A stretch of 64,000 nt of DNA, taken from Geomonas oryzisoli. GTDB lineage: Bacteria; Desulfobacterota; Desulfuromonadia; Geobacterales; Geobacteraceae. Location: the NCBI RefSeq assembly GCF_018986915.1, contig NZ_CP076723.1:580631-644630 (forward strand), written 5' to 3'. Under the pieces are notes generated by a model, which saw only the letters and a list, made by a program, of their open reading frames with translations, was not told the DNA's origin and did no database searches. A program made the position numbers and the translations under genes. Shown in pieces: positions 34,601 to 41,836 of this stretch; the first letter of the stretch is position 1; every line of letters starts with the position of its first letter.

Positions 34601-35066
34601 CGCGCAGCTCTTCGAGGAACTGGGACTGGTGCACCCGGTGGTGCAGGTCTTCCAGGGGCTGCCCCCGGCGGACCCCGAGCAGGTGATCGACCTGCCGCCG
34701 CGCAGCTTCGGGAAGCTGCTTGGGCTTTTGCTGCAGCACGAAGACTTTTTCTCCACCTGCCGCGCCATCGGGGTGACCCGCTGCAGTACCGCCCTCTTCT
34801 CCGAGCCGGCGGTGGCCCGGTTCCTGTTCCTGCACGAAAGCGGCGGGGCGCAGTGGTTCAACAAGGAGCGCTTCGAGTTGCTGGTGGACTGGCTGGCACA
34901 GGTGGAGCCGTACGCCGAGGGGGCGGACGCCGGGAAGGCGAAGGCCGGGGGCGAAAAAGCAGGCGCACTCCCGGGCAAGGCCCTGGCAACACTCCTTAAG
35001 GAGAGCGCAGCGGCGGCCGGCTACCGGCTCGACCAGCTAATGAACGTTTTGCAGACCGGCTTCTGA
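31653..35066 (+). CDS. large alpha-amylase-family (GH13) protein
   Basis: 1137 residues, unusually long. The N-terminal 300 residues and the C-terminal 250 match no family I recognise; the middle is a GH13 barrel. Its motifs are DMVPNH (D403-H408), RFD with the presumed nucleophile D523, and the acid Glu588 in LLAEAFW. In region IV the usual His-Asp is Pro-Asp (NNPDE, D649). The Pro-Asp form is known in GlgE-type maltosyltransferases, so a transferase is possible. There is no signal peptide, so it is cytoplasmic, probably acting on glycogen or maltodextrin. ATG 31653 follows GAGGTG; the longer frame start has no ribosome site. Confidence 0.82.
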   Translation: MKQRFINSDYFPFQIQISAACGDRIALRSMLEELGDVPGIIYARRVATKLNKQLAPHEAAIMPGLLHLYSILSRVYRYVMGQYCANQQPGVLAALMAQAGYPDFGGDAGSALQRFMELFPSQQMVLGNDTPQGFLSGDDEERNRRQALSAELLLMLLNGENRALDQFRRLFDASQLADSSPYLEVTSELDRRLAQAPPFEPMGVSLPELLRAPMKASPDSLSGQIAYIREHWASILPSELLTELVTALDIVSQEGRAFFGGPGEPKVLRFGRGARGGDDYPEYERFSQDADWMANVVMIAKMVYVWLGQLAKTYQTEVRTLDQIPDAELDRLAGFGFSALWLIGVWERSPSSQQIKRIAGNQEAISSAYSLYDYIIAHDLGGEGALDNLRQRCAARGIRLASDMVPNHTGLYSKWTVEHPDWFIQLDYPPYPDYQFNGPDLSPDGRIGLFIEDGYWDKRDAAVVFKHLDRGNGRVRYIYHGNDGTSTPWNDTAQLNYLIPEVREAVIGTILHVARQFPIIRFDAAMTLAKKHYQRLWYPLPGHGSGVPSRAEHGMDRASFDEVFPVEFWREVVDRVAVEAPDTLLLAEAFWLMEGYFVRTLGMHRVYNSAFMNMLKMEENAKYRQTVKNVLEFEPEILKRFVNFMNNPDERTAVEQFGKEGKYFGATVLLVTMPGLPMFGHGQIEGFHEKYGMEYRRAYWDEPVDQHLVARHESDIFPLMRRRHIFSGSEQFTLYDFYAGHSVNENVFAYSNRNDGDRGLILFHNAYASTAGWIRTSCAVLRKNASGGTSLAQTTLGESLGFKGDGRHYYSFRDYASGLSFLRNGRDLCDQGLYVEMGAYEYHAFLDFRELYDDDYGTWGALCYRLNGAGVENLDDEVKKVRYAAVHESLRLFLAKAAAVLQEPGVAPQARIAPLEPLLASFYRTLAQEAPEQEQRALLGSFGTEVLRALQSAQEGELLPAERLLLCAFLALHRTGSLKEAESAQLFEELGLVHPVVQVFQGLPPADPEQVIDLPPRSFGKLLGLLLQHEDFFSTCRAIGVTRCSTALFSEPAVARFLFLHESGGAQWFNKERFELLVDWLAQVEPYAEGADAGKAKAGGEKAGALPGKALATLLKESAAAAGYRLDQLMNVLQTGF

Positions 35067-35155
35067 TTTTTCCGCGTTACCTGTTAGAATCAGAGCTGGC
35101 GCTTGATCATCCGGAGCGCCCTTATCTATCGCATAATGAAAGAGAGGGGAGAGCA

Positions 35156-35935
35156 ATGGCGGTCATCAATACGGCACTGCAAGACAACGTAGGGACCATC
35201 ACCTTCAACGACCCCGAGCACCGCAACATGCTAAGCGGTGCGCTCATCGACGAGATGCTGCAGTCGATCGGCGCTCTGCAGAAGGGGAGGATGAGGGTGC
35301 TGGTGATCCGGGCACCCAAGGGGTCGAAAGTCTGGTCGGCCGGGCACGACGTGCACGAGCTGCCGCTGCCGGGGCGCGACCCGCTTTCGTATCACGATCC
35401 GCTGGTGACAGTGCTGCGCTCCATCCAGAGCCTTCCCATCCCGGTCATCGCCATGATCGAGGGGAGCGTCTGGGGGGGCGCCTGCGACCTTGCCCTTTCC
35501 TGCGACATCCTGATCGGCGCTCCCAGCGCCTCGTTCTGCATGACCCCGGCGAAGATCGGTGTCCCCTACAACGTCTCGGGGATCCTGCACTTCATGAACA
35601 TCATGGGGGTAAACTTCGCCAAGGAGATGTTCTTCACGGCGGAGCCGCTTTCCGCGGAGCAGGCGAGCAAGGCCGGTCTTTTGAACCACCTGGTCGAGGC
35701 GGATGAGCTCGAAGAGTTCACCTACAACATGGCGCACAAGATCACCAGGAACAGCCCGCTCTCCATCGGGGTGATCAAGGAGCAGATCCGGCTTCTGGCC
35801 AGCGCCCACCCCCTCTCCCCGCTCACCTTCGAGCGTGTGCAGGGTCTGCGGCGCACCGTCTACGACAGCAAGGATTACGCTGAAGGGATCAAGGCGTTTC
35901 TGGAGAAGCGGCCGCCGGTCTTTACCGGTGATTAG
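35156..35935 (+). CDS. scpB: methylmalonyl-CoA decarboxylase, crotonase family (ScpB/YgfG-like)
   Basis: 259 residues, closely matching Escherichia coli YgfG/ScpB over its whole length: SKVWSAGHDVHELP, GRDPLSYHDPL, MIEGSVWGGACDLALSCD (oxyanion-hole Gly), MTPAKIGVPYN and RRTVYDSKDYAEGI. It converts (R)-methylmalonyl-CoA to propionyl-CoA and CO2 in the cytoplasm. No mutase or CoA-transferase gene is adjacent. GAGGGGAGAG precedes the ATG. Confidence 0.88.
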   Translation: MAVINTALQDNVGTITFNDPEHRNMLSGALIDEMLQSIGALQKGRMRVLVIRAPKGSKVWSAGHDVHELPLPGRDPLSYHDPLVTVLRSIQSLPIPVIAMIEGSVWGGACDLALSCDILIGAPSASFCMTPAKIGVPYNVSGILHFMNIMGVNFAKEMFFTAEPLSAEQASKAGLLNHLVEADELEEFTYNMAHKITRNSPLSIGVIKEQIRLLASAHPLSPLTFERVQGLRRTVYDSKDYAEGIKAFLEKRPPVFTGD

Positions 35936-35955
35936 TGGCACATCACTTCGCTCAC

Positions 35956-35980
35956 CTCCCCCTCCCGCAAGGGGAGGGGG
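35956..35980. repeat. C/G-rich inverted repeat after scpB
   Basis: CTCCCCCTCCC-GCAA-GGGGAGGGGG, a snap-back element resembling those at 44295-44384. It has no T-tract. Confidence 0.5.
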
Positions 35981-36002
35981 GACAAAGGCTCTCGGCATGA
36001 AC

Positions 36003-36041
36003 AAAAAAAAAGCCCGACCGGTGACACCCGGTCGGGCTTTT
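36003..36041. terminator. bidirectional terminator between scpB and the rubredoxin-like gene
   Basis: The 11-bp stem AGCCCGACCGG / CCGGTCGGGCT is flanked by A8 on the left and T4 on the right, so it can stop transcription from both convergent sides. Confidence 0.9.
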
Positions 36042-36097
36042 CATTTGATCCTGTAGGGGCGAATGATCATTCGCCCTTTTGCAACGCACGGCCTCCG

Positions 36098-36208
36098 TTA
36101 TTCCTCAGCCTTCTCGAAGTTCCCCTTCTCCTGGCACTGCGGGCACTTCTGGGGCTTGCAACGACCTTCCTTGGTGTATCCGCAGCTCTTGCACTTCCAC
36201 GTAGCCAT
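36098..36208 (-). CDS. 36-residue rubredoxin-like protein (RCKP type)
   Basis: The small frame from ATG 36208 (AGGAGG upstream) to TAA at 36098 encodes MATWKCKSCGYTKEG, then RCKPQKCPQCQEKG and an acidic tail. The two CxxC knuckles (CKSC, CPQC) can hold one iron or zinc in a rubredoxin-like site; RCKP is the hallmark of this mini-rubredoxin group. It lies just after the M16 peptidase start in the opposite reading order (downstream of a bidirectional terminator) and is transcribed leftward alone or ahead of nothing. Function unknown, perhaps electron transfer. Confidence 0.82.
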   Translation of the reverse strand: MATWKCKSCGYTKEGRCKPQKCPQCQEKGNFEKAEE

Positions 36209-36217
36209 AACTTCCTC

Positions 36218-37726
36218 CTATTTGTTGTTGTTCAGCTTGATTTCCTGCACCTTTCCGAAGATGGAAAGCGGCTGGTCGAACTTCTTCTCATCCCCCACCA
36301 CCACGAGTTTCATCGCGTCGGGACGGAGGTATTTCTTGGCCACCCGCAGCACGTCGGCACGGGTGACGCGGGCGATGTTGTCGCGGTAGTTTTCCAGGTA
36401 TCCCTTGGGATAGCCGTAGAACTCCAGGCGGGCCTGCTGGGCCACCACCGCGCTGGGCCGCTCGAAGGCGAAGATGAAGGAGTTGATGATGGAGTCCTTG
36501 GCGAGCTGCAGCTCGGCCTCGGAAACCTCCGCCTGGGTCATGCCGGTGATGATCGATTCCAGGAGCTTGATGGTGCGTGCGGTGGACTCCACCTTGGTCT
36601 CGGTCTCCGCGATGAAGGGCCCCTTGAAGCGGCGCCCCGGATCGAAGTAGGCGTCCACGTTGTAGGCGAGCCCCTGGTTGGAGCGGATCTCCTGGGTGAG
36701 CCGGGAGGTGAAGCCTCCGCCGAGTATGTAGTCCATCACCTTGATGGCGTAGAGGTCCGGGTTGTTCTTGTCGATGCCGAGGTGCCCCATGCGGATCACC
36801 GACTGGTTCACCTCTTTCTGCACGTGCAGCACCGCCGGGGCCATCTCCTCGCTCGGCTTCGGCACCACCGGGAAGGCGGCGCTCTGGTTGGGCCAGTCGC
36901 CGAAGAGCCGCTCCAGGCTCTTGAGCAGTTGGTCGCGGTCGAAATCTCCGGACACCGCCAGGATCATGTTGCCCGGGTAGAAGTAGCGCTTGTGGAAGGC
37001 GATCAGGTCGTCGCGGGTGATGGCGTTCACGGTGGCGACGGTCGGGATGCGCCCCAGCGGATGACCGGCGTAGATGGCGCGGGTGAGCTCACGCCCCGCC
37101 ACCCCTTTCGGGTCGTCGTTCTGGCGCCTGATCCCTTCGATGGCGTGGCTTTTGGCCAGCTCGAAGCGGGCAGGATCGAAAGCGGGTTCCTTGACCACCT
37201 CGGCAAAAAGGTCGAGGGTGCGCCCCAGGTTTTTGGAGAGCGTCGAGAAGGCGACCGTGGCGTTGTCGGCGTTCATGCTCGACTCGATGGAGGAGGCCAT
37301 GAACTCGAGTTCGCGGTCCAGTTTGTCGGGCGCGGTCTTCAGGGTGCCGCCGCTTCTCAGGGTGGCGCCGGTGAGGGAGGCGAGGCCGACCTTGTCATCC
37401 GGCTCGTAGAGGCTGCCGACGTTCAGGTAGCTGGTCAGGTTCACTATCGGCAGCTCGCGGTCCTGAAGCAGGTAGACCACCATGCCGTTTTTGAGCTGCA
37501 CGCGCTCCGTCTTGGGGAACTGGAACTTGAGCGGCGGGAAGGTCATGGTGCGCGGGTTGGCCGGGGCGGCTGCCTGTACCCCCGAGACCGCGTCGAGCTT
37601 GGCTTCGGCTATGGCGCTGGATCTGAAAGCACCGGCTTCGGGAATGGCGAATGCGAGCAGGAACGCGAAGGCGGCCAGGCGGGCCAGGGTTTTCTTGCTG
37701 AACAAGCGATTGCTGATCGAATGCAT
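36218..37726 (-). CDS. M16-family peptidase-like protein without the zinc motif
   Basis: 502 residues with a signal peptide (about 1-33) and two M16 domains. The HxxEH zinc site is absent (GLASLTGATLRSG at its place), but the C-terminal domain keeps the Arg-Tyr pair in RSNQGLAYNV. This is the expected partner of the active subunit encoded immediately upstream (37730-39220), three bases away. Such pairs form heterodimers that cut peptides in the periplasm. It ends in an Asn-rich tail. Confidence 0.88.
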   Translation of the reverse strand: MHSISNRLFSKKTLARLAAFAFLLAFAIPEAGAFRSSAIAEAKLDAVSGVQAAAPANPRTMTFPPLKFQFPKTERVQLKNGMVVYLLQDRELPIVNLTSYLNVGSLYEPDDKVGLASLTGATLRSGGTLKTAPDKLDRELEFMASSIESSMNADNATVAFSTLSKNLGRTLDLFAEVVKEPAFDPARFELAKSHAIEGIRRQNDDPKGVAGRELTRAIYAGHPLGRIPTVATVNAITRDDLIAFHKRYFYPGNMILAVSGDFDRDQLLKSLERLFGDWPNQSAAFPVVPKPSEEMAPAVLHVQKEVNQSVIRMGHLGIDKNNPDLYAIKVMDYILGGGFTSRLTQEIRSNQGLAYNVDAYFDPGRRFKGPFIAETETKVESTARTIKLLESIITGMTQAEVSEAELQLAKDSIINSFIFAFERPSAVVAQQARLEFYGYPKGYLENYRDNIARVTRADVLRVAKKYLRPDAMKLVVVGDEKKFDQPLSIFGKVQEIKLNNNK

Positions 37727-37729
37727 TAG

Positions 37730-39220
37730 TTACTGTCCCCCTTCAGCCTTGGTAAGGTAGCCGACGTTGCGGTTTTGGCGCGTGAAGTACTGCTTCGCCA
37801 CGCGCATCACGTCCTCGGGCGTGATCTTGGCCACCTTCTCGCGGTGTTCGATCAGGTAGCGCCAGGTGCCGGCAATGGCCTCGTACTCGGTGAGGTTACG
37901 GGCCAGTCCGCCGTTGGAGGCCATCTGGCGGGACTCCTCGAACTCGAGCTGGTTCAGGATCTGCTGCAGTTCCTCCTTGGTCATCGGCTCGGTCTTCAGG
38001 CGCTCCAGTTCCTGATAGATCGCCTCTTCCACTTCGGCCACGGTGTGCGGCGCGCGCGGCGTCGCGTTGATGATGAAGAGGTTGGGGTAGCGGCTCCCTG
38101 GCGCCCCGAACGAAGAAACGGAGGTAACCAGTTTCTTCTCCAGCACGAGCTTTTTGTAGAGCCGGGAGGTGCGGCCGTTGGTGAGCAGCATGTCGATCAC
38201 GTCGAAGACGTAGTCATCGGGCGCGGGGAGGGTCGGCTTGTGGTAGCCGATCATCAGTTCCGGCTCGGCGTCGCCGATCACTTCGGTCCGCTTCTCGCCG
38301 GCCTGCTCAGGTTCGGTGACCGCCACCGGCGGCACGGGAGTGCCCGGCTTGATGTCGCCGAAGTACCGCTCCACCAGGGCGATGGTCCGCTTGGGATCGA
38401 TGTCACCGACGATGGCCACGATGGCGTTGTTGGGGGCGTAGTACTTGTGCAGGAAGTTCTCCGCCTTGGTCCGGGTCAGGTTCTCGATGTCGGACATCCA
38501 GCCGATGGTGGGCTGGCCGTTTGGGTGCGCGTTGAAGGCATCGGCCAGGAAGGTCTCCCAGAGTTTCCCTTCCGGCTCCGCGTCATAGGAGCGGCGCCGC
38601 TCCTCCATGACCACGTTCCGCTCCGTGTAGAACTCCCTGAGCACCGCGTTCTGCATCCGGTCCGACTCGATGGACGCCCAGAGCTCCAGCTTGTTGGCGG
38701 GGATGTTGATCAGGTAGGTGGTGCCGTCCTTGCTGGTGAAGGCGTTGTAGCCGGAGCCGCCGTTTCGGGAGTAGATGTCGGCGAATTCCTCCTTGACCAC
38801 GTACTTCTCGGCCTCCTTCTCCAGGGTGCCCAGTTCCGCGGTCAGTTTCTCGACCAGCTTCGGATCCGCCTGGTCGCGCTTGGCTTTCTCGGCCATCAGT
38901 TGCTGGGCCGTTGCCTCGATCTTGTCGAGGATCGGCTTCTCTGCCGCGTAGTTCCTGGTCCCCAGGGTCTTGGTCCCCTTGAAGAGCATGTGTTCCAGGA
39001 GATGGGCGAGACCGCGCTCGTCGCTGCGCTCGTCCACGCTTCCCACCTTGAAGCGGATCCAGGCCGCCACCGTGGGGGAGTTGTGCCGCTCGACCATCAA
39101 AAGCTTCATCCCGTTTTTCAGGGTGTGCTCCTGCACCCGCTCGGCAAGCCCCTGCCCAAAGCAGGCGGCGGCGTTGACGAGGATGGCAAGGGCGACCACG
39201 CATCTTGCTACTGACTTCAT
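37730..39220 (-). CDS. M16-family zinc metallopeptidase, active subunit
   Basis: 496 residues with a signal peptide (about 1-22) and the inverted zinc motif HLLEH (H73, E76, H77); the distal Glu lies in the following helices. The C-terminal domain is complete but lacks the RxxxGLAY pair, which sits in the partner. A stretch rich in Lys/Glu (about 105-150) is an insertion of the YmxG/PqqL type. Three bases separate it from the inactive subunit gene, showing coupled expression. Probably degrades or processes periplasmic peptides. Confidence 0.9.
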   Translation of the reverse strand: MKSVARCVVALAILVNAAACFGQGLAERVQEHTLKNGMKLLMVERHNSPTVAAWIRFKVGSVDERSDERGLAHLLEHMLFKGTKTLGTRNYAAEKPILDKIEATAQQLMAEKAKRDQADPKLVEKLTAELGTLEKEAEKYVVKEEFADIYSRNGGSGYNAFTSKDGTTYLINIPANKLELWASIESDRMQNAVLREFYTERNVVMEERRRSYDAEPEGKLWETFLADAFNAHPNGQPTIGWMSDIENLTRTKAENFLHKYYAPNNAIVAIVGDIDPKRTIALVERYFGDIKPGTPVPPVAVTEPEQAGEKRTEVIGDAEPELMIGYHKPTLPAPDDYVFDVIDMLLTNGRTSRLYKKLVLEKKLVTSVSSFGAPGSRYPNLFIINATPRAPHTVAEVEEAIYQELERLKTEPMTKEELQQILNQLEFEESRQMASNGGLARNLTEYEAIAGTWRYLIEHREKVAKITPEDVMRVAKQYFTRQNRNVGYLTKAEGGQ

Positions 39221-39307
39221 GACTACCTCGACTTGGTGGTTTTAATGTGAAGCGAGAAAAAAGATAACATTTGTCCTTTTGAAGCGCAAGGGGCTAAGAG
39301 ACGAAGA

Positions 39308-39336
39308 AATCCCGCGGGAGGTGTTCCCGCGGGATT
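39308..39336 (-). terminator. GC-rich hairpin downstream of lon
   Basis: AATCCCGCGGGA-N4-TCCCGCGGGATT forms a 12-bp stem, and leftward it runs into TTCTTCGTCTCTT. It could end lon transcription, though the T-run is interrupted. Confidence 0.5.
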
Positions 39337-39395
39337 GGGGGATGCGGCATCCGGAGGCAACTGGCGCGATGCGCCTATTTCACTGCCTGGATGAG

Positions 39396-39425
39396 GGGGA
39401 CTGGCTCCGCCAGGTGCCTGTCCCC
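39396..39425. repeat. REP-like palindrome downstream of lon
   Basis: Same 30-bp element as at 7220-7249, ten bases from the lon stop codon. Confidence 0.85.
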
Positions 39426-39434
39426 TTAGGCCGC

Positions 39435-41750
39435 CTACTTGAGGGCCTGGGCGAACACCTCGCGGATGTCTTCTACGAAGAAGAACTGCAGCTCCTCTTT
39501 CACGTTGTCGGGGATGTCCTCCAGGTCCTTCTTGTTCTTGGCAGGCGCCAGTACCTTTTTCACCCCCGCGCGCCGCGCCGCGAGCACCTTTTCCTTCAGC
39601 CCGCCGATCGCCAGCACCCGCCCGGTCAGGCTCATCTCGCCGGTCATGGCCACGTCGCGCTTGGCCGGACGTCCGGAGAAGAGCGAAACGATGGTGGTGG
39701 CCATGGTGATCCCGGCGGAGGGGCCGTCCTTGGGGATGCTGCCGGCCGGGACGTGGATGTGCAGCGTGGTGTCGTCGAACGCCTTCTTCTCGATGCCGAG
39801 CTCGGTGCAGTTGGCCTTGACGAATGAGAGGGCGGCGCGGGCCGATTCTTTCATCACCTCGCCCAGCGACCCGGTCAGGATCAGGTCTTCCTTCCCTTTC
39901 ATCTTGGTGGCTTCCACGAAGATGATGTCGCCGCCGCTCTCGGTCCAGGCAAGGCCGGTGGCGACGCCGATCCGGTCCTTTTCTGAGGCAACCTCGTCGA
40001 AGAACTTGGGCGGTCCCAGGAGCTCCGCCACCGTGGCCGGATCGACCAGCGTGCGCAGCGGTTTCTCCTGGGCCACTTCCTTCGCGATCTTGCGGCAGAT
40101 GGAGGCGATGTTGCGCTGCAGGTTCCTCACTCCGGCCTCGCGGGTGTAATCGTGGGTGACCCGGTAGATCGCCTCGTCGGTGAATTCGGGCACCATGTCG
40201 GCCAACCCGTTCTCCTCGACCTCGCGGGCGATCAGGTACTTCTTGGCGATGTTCAGCTTTTCCTCGTCGGTATAGCCGGAGAGGGTGATCACCTCCATGC
40301 GGTCCTTCAAGGGGGCCGGGATCGGGTCGAGCTGGTTCGCCGTGGTGATGAACATCACGTTGGTCAGGTCGAAGGGGACGTCGAGGTAGTGGTCAGTGAA
40401 GGAGAAGTTCTGCTCCGGGTCCAGCACCTCCAAAAGGGCGCTGGCCGGGTCACCGCGGAAGTCGGCGCCGATCTTGTCCACTTCGTCCAGCATGAAGACG
40501 GGATTGTTGGAGCCGGCGCGGTTGATCTCCTGGATGATGCGGCCGGGGAGGGCGCCGATGTAGGTGCGCCGGTGACCGCGGATCTCCGCCTCGTCCCTCA
40601 TGCCGCCCAGCGAGATGCGGATGAACTTCCGCCCAAGCGTCCTGGCGATGGATTTGCCCAGGCTGGTCTTGCCGACCCCCGGAGGGCCGACGAAGCAGAG
40701 GATCGGTCCCTTCATCTTGTCTTTCAGGGCCCGCACCGCCAGGTACTCGAGGATCCTCTCCTTCACCTTCTTGAGGTCGTAATGGTCCTCGTTGAGGACC
40801 GCTTCGGCCTGGTTGATGTCCTTGTTGTCCGGGGTGCTGGTCTGCCACGGGATCGTGGTCAGGTAGTCGAGGTAGGTGCGGGAGACCGTGTACTCGGGGG
40901 AAGCGGGATTGATCCGCTCCAGTCGCCTCATCTCCTTCTCGGCGATCTTGCGGACGTCCTCCGGCATGTTGGCGCTTTCGATTTTGCTCCTGAGCTCGTT
41001 GGTCTCGCCCTGGCGCGAATCTTCTTCGCCCAACTCCTCCTGGATCTGTTTCATCTGCTCGCGCAGCAGGAATTCCTTCTGGCTCTTGCCGACCTTCTTG
41101 GTGACCTCGGCCTGCACCTCACCCTTTATCTGCAGCCGCTGCACCTCGTTGGTCAGGTGCATGTAGACCTTCTTCAGCCGTTCCAGCGGATCGATGGTCT
41201 CCAGGAGCTTTTGCAGTTCGTCGATGGGAAGGTTCAGGTAGAGCGCCACCAGGTCCGAGAGCCGCGCGGGGTTGTCGATGAAGTCGATCATCTTCATGAC
41301 ATCGTCGGGAAGGGGACGGCCGTACGAGAGAGCGATTTTGAGAAGGGCGTTGAGGCTGCCGACCAGGGCCTCCGAGACCATGGACTTCTCGGCGAACTCG
41401 CGCACCGGCTCGAGGCGCGACAACGCCACCGGGGTCTGCTGCACGATCGCCAGCACCCGGACCCGGATCACCCCCTCGAGGACGACCTTGGCGCCGCCGG
41501 CAAGCTTGTTGATCTGGACCACCTTGCACAGCGTCCCGATCTCGTGCAGCGCCGAGTGCAACTCCCCGGTCGGCTCCTGTTTCAGCTTCACCAGGGCCAC
41601 CAGGTTGTTGAACAGCACCGCCTCCTCGAAGGGGGGCATGTCTTCCTGTTTCAGGAAGATGGTGAAGACCATGTAGGGGAACGCAATGATCTCCCGCAGG
41701 GGATACAGCGGGACGATCTCCGGCATGTTGATGGTGATATTCTCTGTCAT
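39435..41750 (-). CDS. lon: ATP-dependent protease Lon
   Basis: 771 residues: an N-terminal substrate-binding LAN domain (about 10-205), a coiled-coil, an AAA+ domain (Walker A GPPGVGKTS, Walker B PVFMLDEVDK) and the protease domain with Ser678 in KDGPSAG and Lys721 in GGLKEK. These have the 43-residue spacing of the Escherichia coli Ser679/Lys722 dyad. A soluble hexamer that degrades misfolded and regulatory proteins. A REP-like element and a hairpin follow the stop. Confidence 0.97.
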   Translation of the reverse strand: MTENITINMPEIVPLYPLREIIAFPYMVFTIFLKQEDMPPFEEAVLFNNLVALVKLKQEPTGELHSALHEIGTLCKVVQINKLAGGAKVVLEGVIRVRVLAIVQQTPVALSRLEPVREFAEKSMVSEALVGSLNALLKIALSYGRPLPDDVMKMIDFIDNPARLSDLVALYLNLPIDELQKLLETIDPLERLKKVYMHLTNEVQRLQIKGEVQAEVTKKVGKSQKEFLLREQMKQIQEELGEEDSRQGETNELRSKIESANMPEDVRKIAEKEMRRLERINPASPEYTVSRTYLDYLTTIPWQTSTPDNKDINQAEAVLNEDHYDLKKVKERILEYLAVRALKDKMKGPILCFVGPPGVGKTSLGKSIARTLGRKFIRISLGGMRDEAEIRGHRRTYIGALPGRIIQEINRAGSNNPVFMLDEVDKIGADFRGDPASALLEVLDPEQNFSFTDHYLDVPFDLTNVMFITTANQLDPIPAPLKDRMEVITLSGYTDEEKLNIAKKYLIAREVEENGLADMVPEFTDEAIYRVTHDYTREAGVRNLQRNIASICRKIAKEVAQEKPLRTLVDPATVAELLGPPKFFDEVASEKDRIGVATGLAWTESGGDIIFVEATKMKGKEDLILTGSLGEVMKESARAALSFVKANCTELGIEKKAFDDTTLHIHVPAGSIPKDGPSAGITMATTIVSLFSGRPAKRDVAMTGEMSLTGRVLAIGGLKEKVLAARRAGVKKVLAPAKNKKDLEDIPDNVKEELQFFFVEDIREVFAQALK

Positions 41751-41836
41751 GGCAGTATTTCCAGATACTTGGGTTGAGGGCGCGAACTGTTAAAGATTAC
41801 TGGAGAAGCGTCCCCTGTCAACCCGGAGCTGCCTGT

